Assembly (NCBI GenBank): GCA_003105245.1
Contig: PQAI01000118.1
Span: 1-5,549 of the forward strand
Length of the DNA: 5,549 bases
Reading direction: 5' to 3'
From: Betaproteobacteria bacterium
Lineage (GTDB): Bacteria; Pseudomonadota; Gammaproteobacteria; Burkholderiales; Usitatibacteraceae
In this document: positions 1 through 4,758 of the stretch, in pieces
How the letters are laid out: every line of letters begins with the position of its first letter
Numbering within the stretch: the first letter of the stretch is position 1
Notes under the pieces: generated by a model
Told to the model about the DNA's origin: nothing
What the model saw: the letters and a program-made list of their open reading frames with translations, nothing else
Database searches by the model: none
Program-made: the position numbers and the translations under genes

Positions 1-273
1 CACCTCGGACTCGTCGCGCGGGGGAGCGAGCAGCAGGAAGGGCACGTGCGTCTCGTGCGCGAGGAACCGCGCCACCTCCAGGCCGCTGCCCTCCGCCATG
101 GTCACGTCGAGGATCGCGAGCGCCGGGCGCGTGTCGACGGCCACGCGCATCGCCTCGTCGGCGTTGGTGGCCACGACCACGTCGAAGCCGGCGCGCGAAA
201 GCCCGGAAAGGAGCGTGGACAGGACGACGCGGTCGTCGTCCACGACCAGGAGGCGGGGCCTTGCCTGCGTCAT
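1..273 (-). CDS. Response regulator receiver domain, C-terminally truncated by the window edge
   Basis: The 91 visible residues form most of a CheY-like receiver domain, which accepts a phosphoryl group from a partner histidine kinase in the cytoplasm. Seen in the sequence: the acidic cluster Asp12-Asp13-Asp14 after a hydrophobic first strand (RLLVVDDD), the phospho-acceptor Asp56 in AILDVTMAEGSG, and a fourth strand PFLLLA. The ATG at 273 is preceded by GAGG with a 5-base gap, which supports this start. The Thr/Ser normally found at the end of strand 4 appears to be Ala83, an oddity discussed in the findings. The end of the receiver domain and any output domain lie beyond base 1, so the output class (DNA-binding, ANTAR RNA-binding, enzymatic or receiver-only) cannot be told. 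No sensor kinase is visible; the diguanylate cyclase nearby lacks kinase motifs. The receiver call is firm and the target unknown. Confidence 0.9.
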   Translation of the reverse strand, partial: MTQARPRLLVVDDDRVVLSTLLSGLSRAGFDVVVATNADEAMRVAVDTRPALAILDVTMAEGSGLEVARFLAHETHVPFLLLAPPRDESEV

Positions 274-293
274 GGTAGCCTCATGCTGTCTCG

Positions 294-299
294 ATTATG
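294..299 (-). promoter_or_regulatory. Possible -10 hexamer for the response regulator gene
   Basis: On the minus strand the hexamer CATAAT (5 of 6 to TATAAT) sits about 20 bases upstream of the response regulator ATG. It is one of the few AT-rich spots in this region. No -35 match is found about 17 bases further upstream (the sequence there is CCCGGA), so an activator or a different sigma factor would be needed. The hexamer overlaps the ATG at 297 of the divergent membrane protein gene. Confidence 0.25.
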
Positions 300-689
300 C
301 CCGACCCCCCACCGGGTCCGGGGACCGCCTTGAACGCCCTTCGACTGCTGCCCGTGGTGCTCGCATTCGGCGTCCTCGCCGCCCACTTCTACCGTGCCTA
401 CGCCTGGGTGCCCTTCGGCATCACGATCGGGTTGCTGCCCCTTCTCCTCGTGCGAGCTCCCTGGGCCGCGCGGGTGCTGCAGGGGGCGCTTGTCCTGGGC
501 GCGCTGGAGTGGCTTCGCACCGCGGCGGTCCTCATCGCGATGCGCCAGTCCATGGGCCAGCCCTGGACGCGGCTTGCGGTCATCCTCGGCGTCGTGGCGC
601 TGGCCACCGCGGCCTGCGCCCTGCTCTTCCAGTGGCGGCCGGTGCGGGAGCGCTTCGCGATGGGCAAGGCGGATCATCCCGGCTCCTAG
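297..689 (+). CDS. Small four-helix integral membrane protein, function unknown
   Basis: I do not recognise the family. From the ATG the protein is 130 residues and strongly hydrophobic, with four likely membrane helices at roughly residues 15-32, 37-53, 59-82 and 91-112. Loops are short and a basic tail (RPVRERF) suggests a cytoplasmic C-terminus. Third codon positions are almost all G or C, as in the neighbouring genes, which supports real coding in this frame. The start is uncertain: the ATG at 297 has no ribosome binding site and adds a Pro/Gly-rich lead (MPDPPPGPGTA), whereas a TTG at 330 is preceded by GGGGA with a 5-base gap and would begin directly before the first helix as MNALRLLP. 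The gene is divergent from the response regulator and convergent with the diguanylate cyclase, sharing the stop-codon bases 686-689. No charged or catalytic motif points to a transport or enzymatic role. Confidence 0.72.
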   Translation: MPDPPPGPGTALNALRLLPVVLAFGVLAAHFYRAYAWVPFGITIGLLPLLLVRAPWAARVLQGALVLGALEWLRTAAVLIAMRQSMGQPWTRLAVILGVVALATAACALLFQWRPVRERFAMGKADHPGS

Positions 690-2164
690 CGCGCCTGGCC
701 GAAGAGGCAGACGCGGTTGCGGCCGGAGCGCTTGGCGTCGTAGAGGGCGTCGTCGGCCTGGCTCATGAGCGTGTCGAGGTTCGCGTTGCCGGCGAGCGTG
801 GCCACGCCGAGCGAGACGGTCACCCGCAGCGGGACGCCCTCCTCGCGTGCCACCTCGGAGGCCTCCACGGCGGCGCGCAGCCGCTCGGCCACCTCCACGG
901 CGCCGTCGATCGCCGTCTCCGGCAGCAGGATGGCGAATTCCTCGCCCCCCACGCGCCCCACGACGTCGACGGCCCGCAGCACCTCGAGGCAGGTGCGGGC
1001 GAGCTGCTGCAGGACGCGGTCGCCGGCGCGGTGGCCGTGGGTGTCGTTCACTTCCTTGAAGCGGTCGATGTCGAGCATCAGGATCGAAAGCGGCGTCTCG
1101 TAGCGCCGGCTGCGCGCGAGCTCCGCGTCGGCGACCTCGAAGAAGTGCCGCCGGTTGGCCAGTCCCGTGAGCGGGTCGGTGTGCGCCTGCGTTTCCAGGA
1201 TGTGGGCGATGCGCCGCTGCCGGCGCCAGGCGCGGTCCACCATCAGGGTGGCGCCGATCGCCACGGCGAAGAGCACGCTCGAGAGCACGGCCACCACGCC
1301 CATGTCGCGGCGCCAGTGCCCCATGTACTCCGCCGTGGCGCGCCCCACGGTCACGTGCAGCGGGTAGCCCGCCACCTTGCGGTACGAGTAGAGGCGGTCG
1401 GCCCCGTCCACCGGCGACACGTCGTGGAAGGTTCCCGAGATCTCGCCGCGCGAGACCAGGTCGCGCAGGCCGGCCGGCACCTCGAAGGGCCCCCCCCTTT
1501 CCGGGAATGGCGGATGGCGCGCGATGAGGCCGAGGTCCTCGCCACGCACGCTGACCGCCCCGCTGGGGCCCACGTCGGCCGCCGCGAGCATCGTCACCAG
1601 GCGCTCCACCGGGATGGGCGCGACCACCGCGCCGGCGAACCTCCCGTCCGGGTACTCGTAGCGGCGCGCGACGTCCACGACCCAGGGGCCGTCGGGGCCG
1701 TCGCGGTGCGATTCCGAGATCGCCAGCCCGGAGAAGTGCCCGTCGCGCAGCTTGCGGAAATAGGGGTGATCCTCGATGCCGGAGGCCGGGGCGTCGGCGA
1801 ACTCGCTCTGGTAGAGGGGGTGGCCGGCGGCGTCGGTGACCCGGATCGCGAGCACGTCCGGCAGGTTCGCGTGGATGGAGGCGATGTAGGCTCGCGCGGC
1901 CTGCTCGTCCGTTCCCCGCCCCGCGAGGCGCCGCTCCTGCTCCGTGGCCACCGTGTGGATGGCGAGCCGCACCTTGTCCACCAGGTTGCCGACGTCGCTC
2001 TCGAGCACGCGCGCGACGCTGTAGGTCTCGACGACCGCCTGCTCCTCGTGCTGCTGCCGGCTGGTGTAGATGGACTGGCCGATGAGGATGGCGATGAGGA
2101 GCAGCAACGAGGCCACCACGCGCCACAGGCGCGTGACGAAGCGGCCCGCGTGAAGCTGTTCCAA
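686..2164 (-). CDS. Membrane-anchored diguanylate cyclase with dCache-like periplasmic sensor (GGEEF)
   Basis: The 492-residue protein makes cyclic di-GMP from two GTP. Order of parts: helix 1 at about 14-33; a periplasmic region at about 34-286 with dCache-type features (HPYFRKL near 133, a WVVDVARRYE strand near 161); helix 2 at about 288-309; a short linker; and a GGDEF domain from about 328. Catalytic features are intact: DPLTGLANR at 330, metal-site Asp365 in LDIDRFK, Asn373-Asp374, and the signature GGEEF at 406-410, an accepted active variant. The inhibitory site RxxD is present as Arg397-Asp400, five residues before the signature, so product inhibition is expected. No EAL or HD-GYP domain follows. 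The start is a TTG, chosen because GAGGAGG lies 5 bases upstream. A run of eight G (plus-strand C, 1490-1497) lies in the sensor region. The secreted-protein gene ends 74 bases upstream on the same strand, so cotranscription is possible. The ligand is unknown. Confidence 0.95.
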   Translation of the reverse strand: MEQLHAGRFVTRLWRVVASLLLLIAILIGQSIYTSRQQHEEQAVVETYSVARVLESDVGNLVDKVRLAIHTVATEQERRLAGRGTDEQAARAYIASIHANLPDVLAIRVTDAAGHPLYQSEFADAPASGIEDHPYFRKLRDGHFSGLAISESHRDGPDGPWVVDVARRYEYPDGRFAGAVVAPIPVERLVTMLAAADVGPSGAVSVRGEDLGLIARHPPFPERGGPFEVPAGLRDLVSRGEISGTFHDVSPVDGADRLYSYRKVAGYPLHVTVGRATAEYMGHWRRDMGVVAVLSSVLFAVAIGATLMVDRAWRRQRRIAHILETQAHTDPLTGLANRRHFFEVADAELARSRRYETPLSILMLDIDRFKEVNDTHGHRAGDRVLQQLARTCLEVLRAVDVVGRVGGEEFAILLPETAIDGAVEVAERLRAAVEASEVAREEGVPLRVTVSLGVATLAGNANLDTLMSQADDALYDAKRSGRNRVCLFGQAR

Positions 2165-2180
2165 GTGCGCCTCCTCCTCG
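2165..2180 (-). promoter_or_regulatory. Strong ribosome binding site fixing the TTG start of the diguanylate cyclase
   Basis: On the minus strand GAGGAGGAGG is followed by CGCAC and then TTG. The last GGAGG is 5 bases from the TTG, close to ideal for 16S rRNA pairing. No ATG or GTG near the start of the frame is as well placed, so this site decides the start. Confidence 0.7.
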
Positions 2181-2196
2181 GCCCATCCTGCGCCCC

Positions 2197-2210
2197 TCCC
2201 CGGCCGGGGA
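2197..2210. repeat. Perfect 14-base palindrome between the secreted-protein and cyclase genes
   Basis: TCCCCGGCCGGGGA reads the same on both strands and lies in the 74-base gap between the two minus-strand genes. There is no T-run after it on the minus strand (the next bases are GGGGCG), so it is not a typical intrinsic terminator. It could be an RNA hairpin that attenuates or protects the transcript, a protein operator, or a chance product of high GC. Confidence 0.4.
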
Positions 2211-2238
2211 ATTGTCGGGCGTCAGGAACCGGCGCGAT

Positions 2239-2643
2239 TCAGTAGCACTGCGCGCGGCACAGCCGGGCGATGTCGGCGTCCGTGAGCGGCCCGCCGTCCC
2301 AGGAACGGGCGTCGGACGGGAGGTAGCAGGAACACATCCGCACCACGTCGCGGCCGCCGGGCGCCAGCGGGACGCTGCGCCACCGGCTCTCCGAGGGCGT
2401 GCCGTAGGTGTTGGCCCAGGGGTTCTGGTCCCTCGCGTCCCACGTCCTCGGTCCCCGGGAAGCGGGCTCGACGTAGCGCGGCGGGCGGGAAACCATGTCG
2501 GTCCAGTAGGACGACGGGCGGTCGTAGCGCAGCTGCTCGCCCAGCCAGGCGCCCGACCAGGCGTTCCCGTAATAGTCGGCGCAAGCCGTTCCCGCGCCGC
2601 AGAGGGCGCCAAGGAGGGCGATCGTGGCGAACGCGAGCTTCAT
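2239..2643 (-). CDS. Small secreted four-cysteine protein, function unknown
   Basis: I do not recognise this 134-residue protein. It begins with a clear Sec signal peptide: Lys2, a hydrophobic core (LAFATIALLGAL), and a likely signal peptidase I cut after Ala-Cys-Ala at about residue 22, giving a mature chain starting DYYGNAW. The cysteines near the cut (15 and 21) do not fit a good lipobox, so a lipoprotein is less likely. The mature part (about 112 residues) is rich in Trp, Tyr, Arg and Pro and ends in a cysteine cluster: Cys104 and Cys106 as CSC, then Cys129 and Cys133 as CRAQC. These could form two disulfides or a metal site in the periplasm. The start is the ATG after GACCGGA, a weak ribosome binding site, but signal peptide placement supports it. 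It lies upstream of the diguanylate cyclase on the same strand, and a CRP-like promoter candidate precedes it. Confidence 0.78.
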   Translation of the reverse strand: MKLAFATIALLGALCGAGTACADYYGNAWSGAWLGEQLRYDRPSSYWTDMVSRPPRYVEPASRGPRTWDARDQNPWANTYGTPSESRWRSVPLAPGGRDVVRMCSCYLPSDARSWDGGPLTDADIARLCRAQCY

Positions 2644-2676
2644 TCCGGTCGTACCGTGCGCAATTACCCAGACCCC

Positions 2677-2682
2677 ATGCTA
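2677..2682 (-). promoter_or_regulatory. Candidate -10 hexamer for the secreted-protein gene
   Basis: The minus-strand hexamer TAGCAT (4 of 6 to TATAAT) would place transcription start near 2670, about 27 bases before the ATG. No -35 element is visible at the right distance. That fits activator dependence, since the CRP-like site is centred about 41.5 bases upstream of the inferred start. Confidence 0.35.
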
Positions 2683-2703
2683 TCCCCGCGCGGGCCGCGA
2701 TTC

Positions 2704-2719
2704 TGTGGCCTGCGTCACA
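2704..2719 (-). promoter_or_regulatory. CRP/FNR-family operator candidate (TGTGA-N6-CCACA)
   Basis: On the minus strand the site reads TGTGA, six bases, CCACA, matching 9 of the 10 conserved positions of the CRP consensus TGTGA-N6-TCACA. One flanking base pair extends the dyad (CTGTG/CACAG). It lies in the intergenic region upstream of the secreted-protein gene, just beyond the Hsp20 terminator. The match is seen directly; binding and the identity of the regulator (CRP, Vfr, Clp or another family member) are inferred. Confidence 0.45.
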
Positions 2720-2720
2720 G

Positions 2721-2745
2721 GAAAAGGGCGCCCGAAGGCGCCCTT
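2721..2745 (-). terminator. Intrinsic terminator of the Hsp20 gene
   Basis: Bases 2724-2732 and 2737-2745 form a perfect 9-base-pair stem (AAGGGCGCC / GGCGCCCTT) with a four-base loop. Read on the minus strand the loop is TTCG closed by C-G, the extra-stable UUCG tetraloop, and the stem runs into CCCTTTTCC, giving a short T-tract. It starts about 24 bases after the Hsp20 stop codon and separates that gene from the secreted-protein unit. Confidence 0.8.
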
Positions 2746-2768
2746 CCGGGCCCTGCGGCCGGGTCGCC

Positions 2769-3197
2769 TCAGTGGACCTCGACCCGGTGCGCCGCGGAGC
2801 CCTTCGCCTTCGGCAGCGTGAGCCGCAGCACGCCCTCGGCGTACTTCGCCTCCGCCTTGGCGAACTCGACCTCGGTGGGCAGCGTGAACGAACGCGTCAT
2901 CGCCCCGTAGTAACGCTCGCTGCGAAGGACCTTGCCTTCCTTCTCGTCCTTCTTCTCGCGGCGCACCTCGGCGGAGATGGTGACCCGGTTGCCGTCGACA
3001 TCCACGCGGATGTCGTCCTTCGTCACGCCCGGCATGTCGGCCTTCACCATGAACTTGTCGGCAGCCTCTTCGACGTCCAGCTTGATGACGGGAGCCATGC
3101 TCTCCGTCTCCATCCACATCGGCGGAAGCAGGCCCTTGAAAACGGAGGGTACGTCGAACGCCGGATCGAAGAGGGTGAGGGGCTTGAGGGTTCCCAT
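2769..3197 (-). CDS. Hsp20 / alpha-crystallin family small heat-shock protein
   Basis: A 142-residue ATP-independent holdase that binds unfolding proteins as large cytoplasmic oligomers until DnaK or ClpB refolds them. The N-terminal arm (1 to about 33, MGTLKPLTLFDPAFDVP) resembles bacterial class A members. The alpha-crystallin domain runs from about 37 to 130, including the ADMPGVTKDDI turn, a long charged loop rich in Lys and Glu (REKKDEKEG), and the family signature GVLRLTLPK near its end. The C-terminal tail HRVEVH supplies a V-x-V form of the I-x-I/V oligomer motif. Start choice: ATG at 3197 has GGAGG exactly 5 bases upstream; an in-frame start further up, near 3260, would add 21 residues (MAPRAAVVLTPPRPG...) that do not resemble the family. 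Length is typical. It follows the acyl carrier protein by 122 bases with its own promoter candidate and a strong terminator, so it is probably transcribed at least partly alone. Confidence 0.95.
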   Translation of the reverse strand: MGTLKPLTLFDPAFDVPSVFKGLLPPMWMETESMAPVIKLDVEEAADKFMVKADMPGVTKDDIRVDVDGNRVTISAEVRREKKDEKEGKVLRSERYYGAMTRSFTLPTEVEFAKAEAKYAEGVLRLTLPKAKGSAAHRVEVH

Positions 3198-3319
3198 GGC
3201 ATCCTCCATCGCGATTCCAGGCCGCGGCGGCGTCAGGACCACCGCCGCACGGGGCGCCATCGCATCCCGCCCCGCAGCGATAGCCTAGGACGGCCGCGCG
3301 CGGGGCGTGTTGCCGGCAG
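3198..3319 (-). promoter_or_regulatory. Leader region of the Hsp20 gene with sigma-32-like promoter and two GC hairpins
   Basis: This 122-base gap holds no gene. At its upstream end (minus strand) CTTGAC at 3319-3324 is followed after 13 bases by CCCCGC at 3300-3305. This resembles the sigma-32 heat-shock pattern CTTGAA / CCCCAT (5 of 6 and 4 of 6). The first element overlaps the carrier protein's stop codon. The predicted leader of about 100 bases contains two inverted repeats with 6-base-pair stems, 3251-3256/3268-3273 and 3227-3232/3243-3248. Neither covers the GGAGG ribosome binding site, and no fourU or clear ROSE motif was found. A sigma-70 promoter with proper spacing was not seen. Confidence 0.35.
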
Positions 3320-3574
3320 TCAAGAACACTGCGGATTTCGCGCCACGACGTAGGCGGCGATCTGGTCGAGCGTGGCGAGCGTGGCGTAGTCGGACTCGGC
3401 GATCTCCACCTTGAAGCGCTGGTGGACGGCGATGAGGAAGTTGAGCCAGTCCATGGAGTCGAGGTCGACCTGGTCGCGCAGCAGCTTGTCGGGGGCCACG
3501 TCGCCCTCCTCCAGCTCGGGGGCGATCCTGCGCAGCTCCTCGAAGAGGAGCGGGACGAGTTCCTTCGCGTTCAT
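3320..3574 (-). CDS. Acyl carrier protein (phosphopantetheine-binding) of the E1/E2 operon
   Basis: An 84-residue acidic protein with the acyl carrier protein fold pattern: helix 1 at about 2-18, a loop, the attachment motif Leu-Asp-Ser-Met at 38-41 opening helix 2, and helix 4 (LDQIAAYVVARN) at the end. Ser40 is the expected site for the 4'-phosphopantetheine arm, added by a PPTase not seen here. The stretch after it, MDWLNFLIAVHQRF, differs from fatty-acid synthase AcpP (typically DSLDTVELVMALEE), so this is a specialised carrier and not housekeeping AcpP. Its ATG overlaps the E2 stop as ATGA, and AGGAG lies 11 bases upstream inside E2. That placement makes a functional link with the dehydrogenase complex likely. 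Possible roles are to receive an acyl group from the E2 lipoyl arm, to serve lipoylation, or to prime a dedicated synthase. No ketosynthase or thioesterase is visible. The carrier identity is firm; the role is inferred. Confidence 0.9.
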   Translation of the reverse strand: MNAKELVPLLFEELRRIAPELEEGDVAPDKLLRDQVDLDSMDWLNFLIAVHQRFKVEIAESDYATLATLDQIAAYVVARNPQCS

Positions 3575-4758
3575 AGTTTTTCCGGCTCCTGGAACCGGCG
3601 GGAGAGTTCGGCGAGGAAGGCGGCGCCGCGGTGGCCGTCGCTCACGCGGTGGTCCGCGGCGAGGGTCGCGACCACCACGGGCCTGGCGACCACGGCCCCC
3701 TCCTCCACCCACGGCCGCAGGGCGATCCTGCCGAGGCCGACGATGGCCACCTGCGGGGGGTAGATGACGGGATAGGTCGCCTCGACGCCGGTGTCGCCGA
3801 GGTTGGTGATGGTGATGGTGGGATCGGAGAATTCCGAGCTGCGAAGGCTCCCGGCGCGCGCGCGCTTCACGAGGTCGGCCAGCTTCGCCATCAGCTCGTC
3901 GATGGCCAGGTCCTGCACGTCGCGGATGCCGGGCGCCACGAGGCCTCCCTGGCGGAGCGAGATGGCCACGCCCGTGTTCACCGAGGCCGAGGGCTGGTAG
4001 GCGCCGTCGCGCCAGGTGCCGTTCAGCTCGGGGAAGCCGCGCAGGGCGAGCGCAATGGCCTTGAGCTGCACCGCGGCCATGAGGATGCGACCGGTGAGCG
4101 GGCGGCGGGCGTTCCCGGCGGCGAGCCAGTCCTGCGCCCGCTGCATCGGGATGGTCTCGGCGAGGTAGTAGTGCGGGATCTCGCGCTTCGAGCGGCTCAT
4201 GGCCGCCGCGATGGCCTTGCGCATCTCGGCCGCGCGGTCGACGGGGGCCGCGGCCGGCACCGCCTTCGACGCCTTCTCGACGTCCTCGATCGTCACGGCG
4301 CCGTGCGGCCCCGTGCCCGGGATGCCCTCGGGATCGACGCCCAGATCGCGGGCCCGGCGACGGGCAGCGGGAGACACGGGCCGGCGCTCGCCTGAGACGG
4401 GGGACCCTGGCGGCAACGGCACCGCGGGCGCCAGCGGAGGGGCCGGCGCCGTCACGACGGCTGCGGCGGGTCGCACCGGAGCGGGAACGGCCGGGGGCGC
4501 GGGCGCCGCGCCGGGCTTCTCGCCCGGGGCGAGGAAGCGCGCGATCGCGGTGCCCACCGGGATCGTCGTGCCTGGCTCGACGAGCAGCGACTCCACCACG
4601 CCTTCCTGCCAGGTCTCGACCTCCACGGCGGCCTTCGTGGTGTCGACGACGGCCACGACGTCGCCCTTCTTCACCGCGTCCCCGGGCTTCACCTTCCACT
4701 CGAGGAGCTTGCCCTCGTCCATGTCGGCGCCGAGGGACGGCAGCTTGAACTCGATCAT
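3571..4758 (-). CDS. 2-oxoacid dehydrogenase E2 component (lipoyl-dependent acyltransferase)
   Basis: The 395-residue core subunit takes the acyl group formed by E1 on its lipoyl arm and passes it to CoA. Domains: one lipoyl domain at about 1-77, with the attachment Lys42 in VDTTKAAVE; an Ala/Pro-rich flexible linker at about 80-125; a peripheral subunit-binding domain at about 128-163 ([14 protein letters not shown] ... [13 protein letters not shown]), which docks E1 or E3; and a catalytic domain from about 175. The active-site motif is intact as Asp-His370-Arg with Asp374-Gly375 (DHRVSDG), and TITNLG at 316-321 is the usual conserved strand. Length is normal for a one-lipoyl E2. Both ends overlap neighbours by four bases, indicating tight operon coupling. 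Substrate cannot be read reliably: pyruvate or acetoin types fit better than 2-oxoglutarate or branched-chain types, but this is inference. E3 and E1-alpha are not in the window. Confidence 0.95.
   Translation of the reverse strand: MIEFKLPSLGADMDEGKLLEWKVKPGDAVKKGDVVAVVDTTKAAVEVETWQEGVVESLLVEPGTTIPVGTAIARFLAPGEKPGAAPAPPAVPAPVRPAAAVVTAPAPPLAPAVPLPPGSPVSGERRPVSPAARRRARDLGVDPEGIPGTGPHGAVTIEDVEKASKAVPAAAPVDRAAEMRKAIAAAMSRSKREIPHYYLAETIPMQRAQDWLAAGNARRPLTGRILMAAVQLKAIALALRGFPELNGTWRDGAYQPSASVNTGVAISLRQGGLVAPGIRDVQDLAIDELMAKLADLVKRARAGSLRSSEFSDPTITITNLGDTGVEATYPVIYPPQVAIVGLGRIALRPWVEEGAVVARPVVVATLAADHRVSDGHRGAAFLAELSRRFQEPEKL

Noticed and set aside
98..2245. A 715-codon open frame on the plus strand across the cyclase and the membrane protein gene
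   Set aside because: It lies opposite the GGDEF gene and its product is low-complexity Arg/Ala/Gly/His-rich with no domain. Long antisense open frames are expected in GC-rich DNA because stop codons are rare in the complementary frame.
270..2612. A 780-codon open frame on the minus strand overlapping the cyclase in another frame
   Set aside because: Its translation is a Pro/Arg/Gly/Ala-rich shadow with no recognisable domain, whereas the frame from 2164 gives complete sensor and GGEEF motifs.
2239..2643. The secreted protein as a lipoprotein
   Set aside because: Cys15 and Cys21 are preceded by GAL and GTA, which do not match the usual Leu-Ala/Ser-Gly/Ala lipobox, while Ala-Cys-Ala followed by Asp is a good signal peptidase I site.
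3198..3260. An upstream in-frame start extending Hsp20 to 163 residues
   Set aside because: The extra 21 residues do not look like the family N-terminus and the GGAGG site sits precisely 5 bases before the ATG at 3197.
3631..4395. A 254-codon plus-strand frame opposite E2
   Set aside because: It is antisense to a clear E2 catalytic domain and shows no motif, start signal or ribosome binding site.
4420..4520. GC-rich repetitive stretch in the E2 gene as a possible DNA repeat
   Set aside because: It encodes the normal Ala/Pro-rich flexible linker between lipoyl and subunit-binding domains; the repetition is protein-level and irregular.
3320..4699. A 459-codon frame that reads through out-of-frame E2 sequence into the carrier protein, suggesting an E2-ACP fusion
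   Set aside because: Only its last 84 codons are meaningful; the earlier part is an out-of-frame Arg/Gly/Ala-rich translation of E2. The ACP starts at its own ATG at 3574. There is no fusion.
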